Source of the DNA: Neptuniibacter sp048548695
Lineage (GTDB): Bacteria > Pseudomonadota > Gammaproteobacteria > Pseudomonadales > Balneatricaceae
Length of the DNA stretch: 64,000 bases
Direction: 5' to 3' (one strand)
NCBI RefSeq assembly: GCF_048548695.1
Contig: NZ_JBLYIF010000011.1
Made by a program: the position numbers and the translations under genes. This document shows positions 35,010 through 44,705 of this stretch, piece by piece (the first letter of the stretch is position 1; every line of letters starts with the position of its first letter). The notes below the pieces were generated by a model. That model saw only the letters and a program-made list of their open reading frames with translations, was not told where the DNA came from and did no database searches.

Positions 35010-35759
35010 ATGCCGAAAAGCCGCTGGTTATCACTCGCTTTAATGTTGCTCTCACCGCTATCTGTGGCGGAGGAGATCTATATTGCGGTAGCAGCCAATT
35101 TTGCCGCACCAATGAAAGCAATCGCCTGGCAGTATGAGCAGCAAACCGGGCATCAGGTTCATCTTTCTTTTGGCGCATCCGGTAAATTCTATGCCCAGCT
35201 GTTGCAGGGTGCACCGTTCCATCTGTTTTTGTCAGCCGATCAGGAGAAACCTGCCGCTCTGGAGCAGCAAGGGCTGACCGTTGCAGGCTCGCGTTTCACT
35301 TATGCCGTGGGAAGCCTGGCATTATGGACTCCCCGCACGGGCATGACACTGAATGCGGATACGCTGAAAACAACAAACTTCAACCACCTGGCATTGGCTA
35401 ACCCCAAGCTGGCCCCCTATGGTGCCGCTGCTATCCTGACGATGGAACACCATAATCTGATTACGGCAACTCAGAATCGCTGGGTTATGGGTGAAAATAT
35501 TGCCCAGACTTATCAGTTTGTCAGTACCGGCAATGCCGATTTTGGTTTTGTCGCCATGTCACAGATTTTTTATCAAGGTCAACTCAAGACAGGTTCTGCC
35601 TGGATTGTGCCAACAAACCTATACCCCCCCATTCGTCAGGATGCGGTATTATTAAAACACGCTGCAGATTCAGTCGCGGCTATTGGCTTTCTTGACTTTA
35701 TGCGCAGTAAAAGCGCAACGCACCTGATGCAACAGTATGGTTACAGCACTCCGGAGTAA
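35010..35759 (+). CDS. modA: Molybdate ABC transporter periplasmic binding protein
   Basis: This 249-residue protein has a short signal peptide (cleavage near SVAEE) and ModA motifs AVAANFAAPMKAIA, FGASGKFYAQLLQGAPFHLFLSAD and TGNADFGFVAMSQ. It captures molybdate or tungstate and delivers it to ModBC. Its 3' end lies 9 bp before modB. The importer next to a molybdo-hydroxylase and Moco maturation genes makes functional sense. Confidence 0.95.
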   Translation: MPKSRWLSLALMLLSPLSVAEEIYIAVAANFAAPMKAIAWQYEQQTGHQVHLSFGASGKFYAQLLQGAPFHLFLSADQEKPAALEQQGLTVAGSRFTYAVGSLALWTPRTGMTLNADTLKTTNFNHLALANPKLAPYGAAAILTMEHHNLITATQNRWVMGENIAQTYQFVSTGNADFGFVAMSQIFYQGQLKTGSAWIVPTNLYPPIRQDAVLLKHAADSVAAIGFLDFMRSKSATHLMQQYGYSTPE

Positions 35760-35768
35760 CAGCCTGAC

Positions 35769-36470
35769 ATGACCCTTACGGCAGCGGACTTAGCAACCCT
35801 GTGGTTAACCTGCAAACTGGCGATCACAGTAACGCTGATCTTGCTGCTTATCGGTACCCCGTTGGCCTGGTGGTTATCGCAGTCCCGCTCCTGGCTAAAA
35901 GCCCCTGTCAGTGCAATTGTCAGTCTGCCACTGGTATTACCTCCTACAGTGATTGGTTTTTATTTATTGTTAGCCATGGGACCGCAGGGCTGGATTGGTG
36001 AACTGACCCAACAGCTTGGCCTGGGTACCCTGCCCTTCACCTTCTGGGGGTTGGTGGTCGGCTCAGTTATCTATTCCATGCCGTTTGTCGTACAACCCAT
36101 TCAAAATGCCATGGAAGCAATGGGGCAGCGGCCTATGGAAGTCGCCGCGACCTTACGGGCCAGCCCCTGGGATCGTTTTTTTACCGTGGTATTACCACTG
36201 GCCAGACCCGGCTTCCTCACCGCCAGCGTACTTGGCTTTGCTCATACCATTGGCGAATTCGGTGTGGTGCTGATGTTGGGCGGCAATATACCCAATCAGA
36301 CCCGGGTGGTTTCAGTGCAGATTTATGACCATGTCGAAGCAATCAATTACCCGCAAGCACATAGCCTTGCCGGGCTGATGGTACTGACTTCATTCCTGAT
36401 CTTACTGGCACTTTATCTGTTACAGCGGCGCTATGGCCGAGCCACCATGACTTCAGGGTTAAGCCAATGA
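35769..36470 (+). CDS. modB: Molybdate ABC transporter permease
   Basis: This 233-residue inner-membrane protein has about five helices and the ABC-permease EAA-loop (EVAATLRASPWDRFFTVVLP). It matches ModB in length and sequence. Its stop overlaps the modC ATG by 4 bp. Confidence 0.95.
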   Translation: MTLTAADLATLWLTCKLAITVTLILLLIGTPLAWWLSQSRSWLKAPVSAIVSLPLVLPPTVIGFYLLLAMGPQGWIGELTQQLGLGTLPFTFWGLVVGSVIYSMPFVVQPIQNAMEAMGQRPMEVAATLRASPWDRFFTVVLPLARPGFLTASVLGFAHTIGEFGVVLMLGGNIPNQTRVVSVQIYDHVEAINYPQAHSLAGLMVLTSFLILLALYLLQRRYGRATMTSGLSQ

Positions 36471-37543
36471 CAGCCGAGCGCATCTCACTGGCATTGCAGC
36501 TACAACGTGACGCATTCAAGCTCGACGTTAATCTGTCACTCCCGGGCCAGGGTATCAGTGTGATTTTCGGTCCCTCGGGTTGTGGTAAAACGACCCTGCT
36601 ACGCTGCATCGCAGGGCTGGAAACCAGCGCCCAAGGGCAGGTGCAGATGAAGTCACAGCAGTGGCAGGATACTGCTCACTTTATGCCTGTACACCAACGC
36701 CCGCTGGGATACGTGTTTCAGGAAGCCAGCCTGCTGCCCCACCTTTCAGCAGAAAAAAACCTGCGCTATGCATTCAAACGTAGCGCCAAACAGCAGAGTG
36801 GCCTGTGGCCTAGAGTTATTCAGCTGCTAGCGTTAGAGCCTTTGCTGTGCCGAATGCCCGCTCAGCTTTCTGGCGGGGAACGTCAACGGGTGGCTATTGG
36901 TCGCGCCTTGCTTACCCAACCCGACCTATTACTGATGGATGAACCCCTGTCCTCACTGGATCTGCCGCTGAAACAGGAGATTCTGCCCTATCTCGAGCAA
37001 CTTCAGGCAGAGTTTAATCTGCCGGTTATTTATGTCACCCATGCCATGGATGAAGTCGCACGCCTGGCGGACTATCTGGTGGTCATGGATCAAGGCAAGG
37101 TCAAGGCGCAGGGGCCGCTTGCTGACATTCTGAGTCAGCCAGAACACAGCCGCTATTTTGGCGAAGAAACGGGAGTGGTTATTCCTGCCAACATCAAACG
37201 ACGAGAGCCTGAATGGCACCTGATGCAAGCCGAGTTTTCCGGTGGTCGAATCTGGATGGCCGATACCGGACAAGCCTTAGGTGAAGCCGTACGATTAAGA
37301 ATTCTGGCGCGTGATGTCAGCTTGAGCTGCACTGCCGAACATAGCAGTACCATTCAAAACCGGGTGGAAGTAGAACTGGTTGAGATCAACCCGACTCAGG
37401 ACCCTGCCACGGCGCTCATCACTCTGGCATGCGGTGATAGCCAGCTGCTGGCACGCATTACACACCGAGCCATTGCAGGGCTCGGACTAGAGCCCGGCCA
37501 GAGACTGTGGGCACAGATAAAGTCAGCCGCACTGGCCTACTAA
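36467..37543 (+). CDS. modC: Molybdate ABC transporter ATPase
   Basis: This 358-residue ATPase has Walker A GPSGCGKTT, signature LSGGERQRVAIGRAL, Walker B LLLMDEPLSSLD and a C-terminal TOBE/MOP molybdate-binding domain (about 290-355). It powers the ModAB importer. The start overlaps modB (ATGA). Confidence 0.95.
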   Translation: MTAERISLALQLQRDAFKLDVNLSLPGQGISVIFGPSGCGKTTLLRCIAGLETSAQGQVQMKSQQWQDTAHFMPVHQRPLGYVFQEASLLPHLSAEKNLRYAFKRSAKQQSGLWPRVIQLLALEPLLCRMPAQLSGGERQRVAIGRALLTQPDLLLMDEPLSSLDLPLKQEILPYLEQLQAEFNLPVIYVTHAMDEVARLADYLVVMDQGKVKAQGPLADILSQPEHSRYFGEETGVVIPANIKRREPEWHLMQAEFSGGRIWMADTGQALGEAVRLRILARDVSLSCTAEHSSTIQNRVEVELVEINPTQDPATALITLACGDSQLLARITHRAIAGLGLEPGQRLWAQIKSAALAY

Positions 37544-37545
37544 AA

Positions 37546-37577
37546 CTATATTTTTCAAGTATATAGATTATTTTTTT
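37546..37577. promoter_or_regulatory. AT-rich inverted repeat after modC
   Basis: CTATAT and ATATAG arms (37546-37551, 37561-37566) have a 9-base spacer and are followed by a T-rich run (37570-37577). It may be a weak terminator for modABC. The half-sites also resemble ModE boxes, but the location after modC argues against a ModE operator. Confidence 0.3.
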
Positions 37578-37628
37578 AATGTAATTTAATGACTAATTTA
37601 CACATGCTTTAATCGCGCATTATCCTAT

Positions 37629-38198
37629 TCATGGCATGTATACCGAGTCATAGTAGCCCTGCAAACTCAGGGTAATGGTGACCGGCTGCTGGCTACGATT
37701 TTCCCAGTACCAACCATGCTCTCCGGCAAAACTTGCCTGAAACACGCCCTGTGCATCACTCCAGTTATCTTCTAACCAATAACGGGTGAAATCATTGGCA
37801 GCAGCGCCCGGTTTTTGACCATGCATATCAAAATGCACCATACCGCCTTCGGCGTGCCACTGATAGATAAAGCCATCACCCGGCTGCATAATCGCTTTCA
37901 ATTCAGCGCCCTGCCCCGGCATCAGAACCAGCTGATTGCGATCTTCACGCCAGCTATTAACAACCGGCATATGCAGTTCAATTGCAGTCGCTGTAACCGG
38001 CTCAGATTCAGCATCTGTAGTTTGATTTAACGCCAGCATGCCCAATCTTTCACCCATGCCAGTTGGGTCCACCCCGTATTCCGCTGGTAATATTGCGACC
38101 ACTAACAGGGTGGCAGCAACGCCTGCAGCGGCGATGGTACTGAACACCAGCTGACGGAAAGATGGCAGCTGTTTATTGAGATCCGTAATATCGTGCAT
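37629..38198 (-). CDS. Single-pass membrane-anchored protein of unknown function
   Basis: This 189-residue protein has one hydrophobic helix near the N-terminus (about residues 16-38) and a predicted extracytoplasmic region with beta-rich segments (QPGDGFIYQWHAEGGMVHFDMHG; HGWYWENRSQQPVTITLSLQGYY). I do not recognise a named domain. The C-terminal pattern looks like a small beta-sandwich that binds or presents something at the membrane. It lies 7 bp after the HupE/UreJ-like gene and is surely co-transcribed with it, suggesting a partner role, perhaps with a metal transporter. Confidence 0.6.
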   Translation of the reverse strand: MHDITDLNKQLPSFRQLVFSTIAAAGVAATLLVVAILPAEYGVDPTGMGERLGMLALNQTTDAESEPVTATAIELHMPVVNSWREDRNQLVLMPGQGAELKAIMQPGDGFIYQWHAEGGMVHFDMHGQKPGAAANDFTRYWLEDNWSDAQGVFQASFAGEHGWYWENRSQQPVTITLSLQGYYDSVYMP

Positions 38199-38205
38199 AA
38201 CAACC

Positions 38206-38919
38206 TCACAAAGTGAGCGAATAACCGGTTAACTGATAACCTACCAACATAAACCCGGCAGTCAGTAGTAACATATTGGCGGCATAGGCGTGGCGGATAA
38301 ATGCTGGGCGTTTACGCCAGAAATCCATCAGTAGGACAATCCAGACTAACGCCAGTAGCTGGCCAATCTCGACGCCGGTATTAAAGGCCACCAGATTCCA
38401 TAACAGTCCATCTGCCGGCAATTGAAAGTCCTGAAGTTTGGTTGCCAAGCCAAAACCATGGAATAGACCAAAAAACAGTACCGCAGCTTTCTGATTAGGC
38501 GACACCCCAAACCAACGCTGAAACGCCCCCAGGTTATCCAGCGCTTTATACGCCACAGACAAACCAATAATGGCATCGATCAAATAGGCGTTTAGCGAAA
38601 TATTGGCGAGCACCCCAGTCAACAGGGTGAGGCTGTGCCCCAACGCAAACAACGTGACATAGATACCAACATCGCGCAGGCGGTAGAGGAAAAATACCAC
38701 CCCAGCCAGAAACAGCAGGTGATCATACCCCGTCACCATATGCTTGGCCCCGAGGTAGATAAAGGGCATCACCGCTATGCCATCAACAGACTGCAGATAC
38801 TGAGCATCACTGCCTGCCACTCCATGGGCATAAACCTGCCCGACTGATAGCAGACAAAAGATGACGAATAGGCCAGGTAGCCAGATTCTGGGAACAATAT
38901 TCAATGAACAAACCGCCAT
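38206..38919 (-). CDS. HupE/UreJ-like membrane protein
   Basis: This 237-residue integral membrane protein has an N-terminal signal-like helix and about six further helices. The histidine motifs are characteristic of the HupE/UreJ_2 family: GYDHLLFLAG, FALGHSLTL and FGLFHGFGLA, plus FNTGVEIGQL. Family members are thought to move nickel or cobalt, but many occur without hydrogenase or urease genes, as here. The substrate is unresolved. It is followed after 7 bp by the anchor protein gene. Confidence 0.78.
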   Translation of the reverse strand: MAVCSLNIVPRIWLPGLFVIFCLLSVGQVYAHGVAGSDAQYLQSVDGIAVMPFIYLGAKHMVTGYDHLLFLAGVVFFLYRLRDVGIYVTLFALGHSLTLLTGVLANISLNAYLIDAIIGLSVAYKALDNLGAFQRWFGVSPNQKAAVLFFGLFHGFGLATKLQDFQLPADGLLWNLVAFNTGVEIGQLLALVWIVLLMDFWRKRPAFIRHAYAANMLLLTAGFMLVGYQLTGYSLTL

Positions 38920-39082
38920 TACAGGTACATTTACTGGTGACTGGACATACGCTCTACGTGTTGTCAGCAGACTTGGATGGGGTTGGAGCTAAATTGTGTA
39001 TCAAAGCAAAAAACTGTACCTGATTTCCATGCCAGCATAAAGGCAACTTCTGCCGCAAACATTTACGCTGTTTCGCTTGCGA

Positions 39083-40156
39083 CTATCGGCGCAGACGAGG
39101 CTCAACCAGAGTGCCTTTCTGATAGGCATCACTCTGCCTGTATTCACTGGGCGTCATGCCACTCCATTTTTTAAAAGAACGGAAAAACGCTGATGGTTCC
39201 CTGAAGCCCATCAATTCGGCTATGTCATTCAGACTCAGCTGAGGCGCATTCAGATAGGATATTGCCGTTCTTAAGCGGCTCTCATCTTTGATCTGCTGAT
39301 ACGAACTCTGCTCTTGCAACAGACGCCGCCGCAGGGTTGAAGTGGACATATGCAATCGCGTAGCCACCTCTTCTATGCTGGGTATCGCACCTTGCTGGGA
39401 TTTTGCCAACAGCGCGGTTACCCGTGATTGCAGCGAACTGTCCTGAGCGACTCTGGCGAACAATGGATAGGGGGCCGTTTTAAGAAAAGTACGCAGAGAG
39501 GCTTCAGTCTGGACTAACGGCAAGTCAAGAAACCGGGCCGGAAACACCAGGGCATTATCATGCTGCGCGAAGTGAATACTGGCCTGAAATAATACGCCGT
39601 ATTCTTCACTATCATGCGGTCGGTCAAAGCTAAAATAAACTGCCTTAAGTGACACCGGATAATCGACTAACCAGCAGATAAAACTGTGCCACATGGCCAA
39701 CGAGTTACGAATGGTTACCGGTGCCGCTTTACTCAGTAGCTCCTGCAGTGGTTGTTCGGCCACTTCAACGGCAGCAAAACTTAGGTGAGCATAACGCCCC
39801 TGCCGCACCAATTTCGGTTTTACCTGCACCCCCCTGCAGATGTCATGAAAGGCACTGGCGCGGTAGATCGCCTTTTCCAGAGTTGCGCAGTGCAAGATGG
39901 CATGGCACATCATGCGAAATGTGCCCAGCGGCACTTTGCCTCCGCTGAGCATGCCAAAAAATTCATCCTGAGCCAGGTACATTACGCGCTGATACAGATC
40001 GCCAAACTGAGCAGCGGGTAGGCGTTGTTTGCGCTCCAGCGTGGCTAAATCCAGACCCGCCTCGGCCAATAACTGCTGCGTATCTATACCCTGCTGCGCA
40101 ACCTGCTCCAGCAGTTGCCGGACAAAGCTAACCGGGACAGAAAAACGTCGCGACAT
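39083..40156 (-). CDS. AraC family transcriptional regulator (OruR-like)
   Basis: This protein of about 357 residues has an N-terminal arabinose-binding-like domain (about 15-200) and a C-terminal double helix-turn-helix (EEVATRLHMSTSTLRRRL; NDIAELMGFREPSAFFRSFK, ending WSGMTPSEYR). I use the ATG at 40156, which has GAGG eight bases upstream, not the GTG at 40168. It lies 222 bp downstream of fadA on the same strand. A link to fatty acid metabolism is possible but not shown. It resembles the truncated regulator at 2-700. Confidence 0.88.
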   Translation of the reverse strand: MSRRFSVPVSFVRQLLEQVAQQGIDTQQLLAEAGLDLATLERKQRLPAAQFGDLYQRVMYLAQDEFFGMLSGGKVPLGTFRMMCHAILHCATLEKAIYRASAFHDICRGVQVKPKLVRQGRYAHLSFAAVEVAEQPLQELLSKAAPVTIRNSLAMWHSFICWLVDYPVSLKAVYFSFDRPHDSEEYGVLFQASIHFAQHDNALVFPARFLDLPLVQTEASLRTFLKTAPYPLFARVAQDSSLQSRVTALLAKSQQGAIPSIEEVATRLHMSTSTLRRRLLQEQSSYQQIKDESRLRTAISYLNAPQLSLNDIAELMGFREPSAFFRSFKKWSGMTPSEYRQSDAYQKGTLVEPRLRR

Positions 40157-40378
40157 ATACTGCCTCACAACTTACACAGTAATAGGACACCGGGCATATC
40201 CGGCTACCCAATACTCTAGTTGTGAATAAAGATGTTAGCGAATTACAGACAATTTAACGCAACATAAAAGACGGCATGTAAATAACAATATGACTATAAA
40301 CTCATGTTTTTATGTATTTTATTTTTACCACCAAAGTAATTAATTAATTCAGCCGATTTTTATGTCACTGAAAAAACA

Positions 40379-41554
40379 TTAAATCCGTTCGATCAATGTT
40401 GCGACCCCCTGCCCCATGCCGACGCATAATGTAGCCACACCCAAGGTGGCATCTTTCGCCTCCATAAGATTTAACAGCGTCGTACAGATCCGGGTGCCAC
40501 TACAGCCCAAGGGGTGCCCTAAAGCAATCGCCCCGCCGTTCAGATTGACCTTGGCATCATACTGGTCCTGTAACTGTAATTGTTGTAATACCGCCAAGAC
40601 CTGTACAGCAAAGGCTTCATTGATCTCCAGCAGCTCAATCTGGTTCAAGGCCAGTCCAGTCTGTTGTAATAATTTCTGTACCGCAAATACCGGCCCAAGG
40701 CCCATCACTGCCGGATCACAGCCGGCAACAGCCATGCCAGCAACCCGTGCCCGAGGTTTCAGGCTCAGCGCATCTGCCTTGGCGGCACTCATCAGCAGCA
40801 TGGCGCTGGCACCATCCGACATCGCTGAAGCATTACCTGCAGTGACACTGCCATGTTTCGGCATAAAGGCCGGCGGCAGGTGTCCCAAAGCGGCCAAATT
40901 GGCATCGCTACGGATTACCTCATCTTGCTGCAGCAAACAGAGAAAACCCTCTTCATTATGCGCCTCAATTGGGGCAATCTCGCCCTGCCATAACCCCTGC
41001 TCCTGCGCAGCATAAGCGCGCTGGTGTGATCTAAGGGCAAAACGGTCTTGTTCTTCGCGGCTGATCTGATGCATTTTGGCAAGCATCTCGGCGGTAACCC
41101 CCATCATCATCGAGGCCTTGGCAGTCTGGTGGGCCAGCGCGGGGTTAATGTCGATACCGTGAGTCATGGGAACATGCCCCATATGCTCTACCCCACCAAC
41201 CAGATATTGATGACCACAACCGGATTGAATTGCCTGTACTGCGCTATGCAGTGCGGTCATGGAAGAGCCACATAAACGGTTCACCGTCTGCGCCGGTATC
41301 GTGGCCGGTAAACCCGCAATCAAGGCCGCCATACGCGCAATATTAAAACCCTGTTCAAGGGTCTGATTAACACAGCCCCAGATAACGTCATCAGTTTCAA
41401 CAGCTTTCACTTCAGGCTGGCGAACAAGCAGTTGCTGCATCAGGTGAGCTGACAGATTCTCCGCACGAACATATTTGAAAGCGCCCGCTTTGGAGCGCGC
41501 CATTGGTGTCCGCAGGGCATCAACAATCACCGCATCAGTTGGCTGTAATTTCAT
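40379..41554 (-). CDS. fadA: 3-ketoacyl-CoA thiolase
   Basis: This 391-residue thiolase is the beta subunit of the fatty acid oxidation complex. The reactive cysteine is in NRLCGSSMTALH, with GHPLGCSG and the C-terminal CVGMGQG carrying the catalytic His and Cys. It overlaps fadB by 4 bp (ATGA). Confidence 0.95.
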   Translation of the reverse strand: MKLQPTDAVIVDALRTPMARSKAGAFKYVRAENLSAHLMQQLLVRQPEVKAVETDDVIWGCVNQTLEQGFNIARMAALIAGLPATIPAQTVNRLCGSSMTALHSAVQAIQSGCGHQYLVGGVEHMGHVPMTHGIDINPALAHQTAKASMMMGVTAEMLAKMHQISREEQDRFALRSHQRAYAAQEQGLWQGEIAPIEAHNEEGFLCLLQQDEVIRSDANLAALGHLPPAFMPKHGSVTAGNASAMSDGASAMLLMSAAKADALSLKPRARVAGMAVAGCDPAVMGLGPVFAVQKLLQQTGLALNQIELLEINEAFAVQVLAVLQQLQLQDQYDAKVNLNGGAIALGHPLGCSGTRICTTLLNLMEAKDATLGVATLCVGMGQGVATLIERI

Positions 41555-43713
41555 GACCGCACCTCAGCTGTAGGAAAAAAGCACCTGCCCTCAGCGGCCA
41601 TCTGCTGCAAACCTGGCGGTGGCCGGTATAACTCACCCCAAGTTGAAAGCGCTGCTGCCTGGTCGCAGATTTTTTTCGCGCCCAACGTATCGATGGTGTG
41701 TAGCGGTCCACCACGAAATGGTGGGTACCCCAATCCCATCACCACGGCCATGTCGGCTTCCACCGGACTGGTGACTACCCGCTCTTCCAGGCAACGCACC
41801 GTTTCCAGTAGTAGCGGTAACATCAGGCAAGATACGATCTGATCATCGCTAATGCTGATTGCCTGACCGTCAGAAGTCGGCAACAGTGCTGTCAGATCAG
41901 GATCCGGCGCAACCTGTCTGTGGCCTTTTTTATCCACCCCATGACGGTAGAAACCCACGCCATTTTTCTCACCAAGCCGCTCTTGCTGATACAAGCGGTC
42001 AATTACACTGTCGCTGAACGCCATCCGCTCCGGATAACCTGCTGCCATAATATGACCGGCATGACTGGCTGTATCGAGACCTACGGCATCCAGCAGTGCT
42101 GCTGGCCCCATTGGCCAGCCATAAGCATGCATGACTTTATCGATATGATACGGCGACACACCCTGCCGCAGCAGTTGCTCAAACCCCAGTAAATACGCCA
42201 TAAGAATGCGATTAACCAGAAATCCCGGGCAGTCGTTGACCACCACCGGAGTTTTGCCGATTGCCAAGGCAAATTGCACCGCCTGGCTGACACAATGATC
42301 ACTGGTTTGCGGCCCTCGTATCACCTCAACCAATGGCATACGATGTACTGGATTAAAAAAATGCAAGCCGCAGAAACGGTCAGGCCGCTGCAGTGATTTA
42401 GCCAACAGGCCAATCGACAGGGTTGACGTATTCGTCGTCAGAATCGTCTGATCCCCCAGACGCGGTTCAACATCTGCCAGTACCTGTTGCTTAATCGCCA
42501 GCTTTTCGGTGACAGCTTCGACCACCACATCCAGCTGTCTAAAACCGGCAAATCCCTGGGTAGGCGTAATGCGATGCAGAGTATCGATCATGGCAACCGG
42601 TGACATGCGGCCACGTTCAACCCGGCGGCGCAGTCGGCTGTCAGCTGTTGCTAACCCGGTGTTTAATGCTTTGACAGAAATATCGCGTAACAATACAGAC
42701 ACCCCCTTCAGCGCCGCCTGGCAGGCAATCCCACCGCCCATGATACCGGCCCCCAGAACAGCGGCTTGAGTGGTCGAGGACTCCGAGATGATGTAACGCC
42801 CTGTGAGCTTACGTAACAAGTGTTCTTTTACGAACAGGCTAATCAACGCTGCGCTGACCTCGCCCTGAGCCAGTGGGATAAAACCCTGCTGCTCAACTTG
42901 CTGCGCGGCATCGCGTGGCATAAGCGCATGCTGCTGCATAGTCATCAGTGCTGCCAGAGGTGCCGGATAGTGCCGGCCCGCCTTTTTTTTCACCAATGCT
43001 TTAGCCGATTCGAACGCCATTAATTGCTCAGCCGCAGGCAAAGCGATTGATTGTTGTTTCCGCTGGCGCCGAGGTTGAGAGTTCAGTTCTCCTGCGGCGC
43101 AGCGCTGTAACAGGTCAACACCTGCCTCCTCCAACCGGTCAGCAGCGACAATCGCATCGGCGGCACCCTGAGCTAGCGCCTCGGCTGCAGTTTTCTCCTC
43201 GCCACCACAGATCCAGTCATTGGCATTATCGATACCAATCAACCGCGGCAGACGCACGGTCCCCCCCCAAGCGGGATACAACCCCAGTTTCACCTCAGGT
43301 AAGCCAACCCTGGCATTGGCTGCCATCACCCGGAAATCGGTCGCCAGTGCCAGTTCAAATCCACCACCAAGGGCCAGACCAGAGATGGCAGATACGGTAG
43401 GACAAGGCAGGTCTTCAAGCCGGTTGAATAACTGATTCATTTGCACCAGTAACTCGCTGACGCGCTCTGCTGGCAACGCAAAAACTTGACTGAATTCAGC
43501 GATATCCGCGCCAACGATGAAGGCGGGTTTGCCACTGATAATTAACAGACCAGAGAGCGTTTTGCTGCTTTCCAGCAGATCCAGCACCGCTTCAAGCTCG
43601 GCTAAAGCTCGCTGGCTGAGTTTATTCAGCGCCTGCGTTTGGTCATCAATACACAACCGGTATAGCCCGGCAGGCTGTTCGGATAACTGAAGGACCTGAC
43701 CCTGATAAAGCAT
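41551..43713 (-). CDS. fadB: Fatty acid oxidation complex alpha subunit (enoyl-CoA hydratase/3-hydroxyacyl-CoA dehydrogenase)
   Basis: This 720-residue bifunctional enzyme has an N-terminal crotonase domain (about 1-190; SGLALGGGFELALATDFRV). The NAD-binding domain starts near residue 315 (AVLGAGIMGGGIACQAA), with HFFNPVHRMPLVEVIRG, and a C-terminal dehydrogenase domain follows. GGAGG precedes the ATG by about ten bases. It forms the alpha2-beta2 complex with FadA for beta-oxidation, feeding acetyl-CoA to the same pool as the meta pathway. Confidence 0.95.
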   Translation of the reverse strand: MLYQGQVLQLSEQPAGLYRLCIDDQTQALNKLSQRALAELEAVLDLLESSKTLSGLLIISGKPAFIVGADIAEFSQVFALPAERVSELLVQMNQLFNRLEDLPCPTVSAISGLALGGGFELALATDFRVMAANARVGLPEVKLGLYPAWGGTVRLPRLIGIDNANDWICGGEEKTAAEALAQGAADAIVAADRLEEAGVDLLQRCAAGELNSQPRRQRKQQSIALPAAEQLMAFESAKALVKKKAGRHYPAPLAALMTMQQHALMPRDAAQQVEQQGFIPLAQGEVSAALISLFVKEHLLRKLTGRYIISESSTTQAAVLGAGIMGGGIACQAALKGVSVLLRDISVKALNTGLATADSRLRRRVERGRMSPVAMIDTLHRITPTQGFAGFRQLDVVVEAVTEKLAIKQQVLADVEPRLGDQTILTTNTSTLSIGLLAKSLQRPDRFCGLHFFNPVHRMPLVEVIRGPQTSDHCVSQAVQFALAIGKTPVVVNDCPGFLVNRILMAYLLGFEQLLRQGVSPYHIDKVMHAYGWPMGPAALLDAVGLDTASHAGHIMAAGYPERMAFSDSVIDRLYQQERLGEKNGVGFYRHGVDKKGHRQVAPDPDLTALLPTSDGQAISISDDQIVSCLMLPLLLETVRCLEERVVTSPVEADMAVVMGLGYPPFRGGPLHTIDTLGAKKICDQAAALSTWGELYRPPPGLQQMAAEGRCFFPTAEVRS

Positions 43714-43956
43714 GCTGCGGATACCTCCAAGTTGTTCCGTTTAAGTTTAGTGCCTAAGTCAGCGAAACACCCGGATGGGGAGATAAGATAACAGCGTTGA
43801 TAAAGAGAGTATTTTTGATAGGCACGCTACAGCCCAACCGCTTACCCGATCAACAGACCAAGGCGTGGGTGTTAAACCCTAGACTCGCTGATAAGCCTAG
43901 TTGAGGGCATTAGCCGGCAAAATGACATTTAGCTGCGCAATTGATAACAAAAACAA

Positions 43957-44703
43957 TCAGCGGTTGCGGCGCCAGAAACGGTTATTGCGGATCGACATAA
44001 TCACACCATCCGGCGTAATCTCATCCAGTGTTAACTGGCGATCAACCTGGTCACCTTCACGATAGGTCGTGTTATTGATTCTGACCAGGCGGGAAGCGGG
44101 GCTCTCTGAGTAGATATGCACGCTGATCGCCAGATCAGGCAATGAGCGTTGCAGGTCGGATGATAACTGCCGCTGGTGCGGTATACCCTGATAGGGGTCT
44201 GGCTTAGGCGTGGGTTGTGGCCGACTTGGCGTTGTTTTGGCCAGCGATCGCGGGGTCTGATCCTGTACAAGATCTGTGTGTTGTTGCGATGCTGCTGGAC
44301 CGGGCTGCTCAGTTGGTTGTTCGTTGATAGCCATCGGCGCGGCTTCTGCCGGTGCCAGATCGAGCTGCACCCCTTTCAGTTGCTCCAGGGTTTGTTCATT
44401 ACTGTTCGCCTTAACGGGTTCCAGCTTTGCGGTATCAACCGGCGCTGCTGCCTGAGTCGGTTCAGCAACAGCCTCTAGAGTTGCAGGTTTAAGACCCTGC
44501 TGTGGAAACTGCGGTATGCCAAACCAGAGCACAGCCGCCAACAGCACAATAACCATGGCCCAGAATAGCAAGCGTCCAACACCCGTATTACGGGCTGGTG
44601 GATGGACGAAAACCGGCGGTTCAGGCTGTGTCTGCAGATCTGGCGTACTCCCTTTGAGCCGATCCTGATCAGAGCGTTTTAAGGCATCCAGAATATAAGA
44701 CAT
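43957..44703 (-). CDS. gspB: Type II secretion accessory protein GspB
   Basis: This 248-residue inner-membrane protein begins with the typical MSYILDALKRSDQDRLKG. It has one TM helix near residues 44-62, a Pro/Ala/Gln-rich periplasmic linker and the conserved C-terminal GspB domain (SRLVRINNTTYREGDQVD, LDEITPDGVIMS). With GspA it helps the secretin ring pass or anchor to the peptidoglycan. It starts 2 bp after gspA ends. Confidence 0.92.
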   Translation of the reverse strand: MSYILDALKRSDQDRLKGSTPDLQTQPEPPVFVHPPARNTGVGRLLFWAMVIVLLAAVLWFGIPQFPQQGLKPATLEAVAEPTQAAAPVDTAKLEPVKANSNEQTLEQLKGVQLDLAPAEAAPMAINEQPTEQPGPAASQQHTDLVQDQTPRSLAKTTPSRPQPTPKPDPYQGIPHQRQLSSDLQRSLPDLAISVHIYSESPASRLVRINNTTYREGDQVDRQLTLDEITPDGVIMSIRNNRFWRRNR

Positions 44704-44705
44704 GC

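Noticed and set aside
37546..37577. ModE operator
   Set aside because: The CTATAT/ATATAG arms resemble ModE half-sites, but the repeat lies after modC and runs into a T-rich tract, so a weak terminator is as likely.
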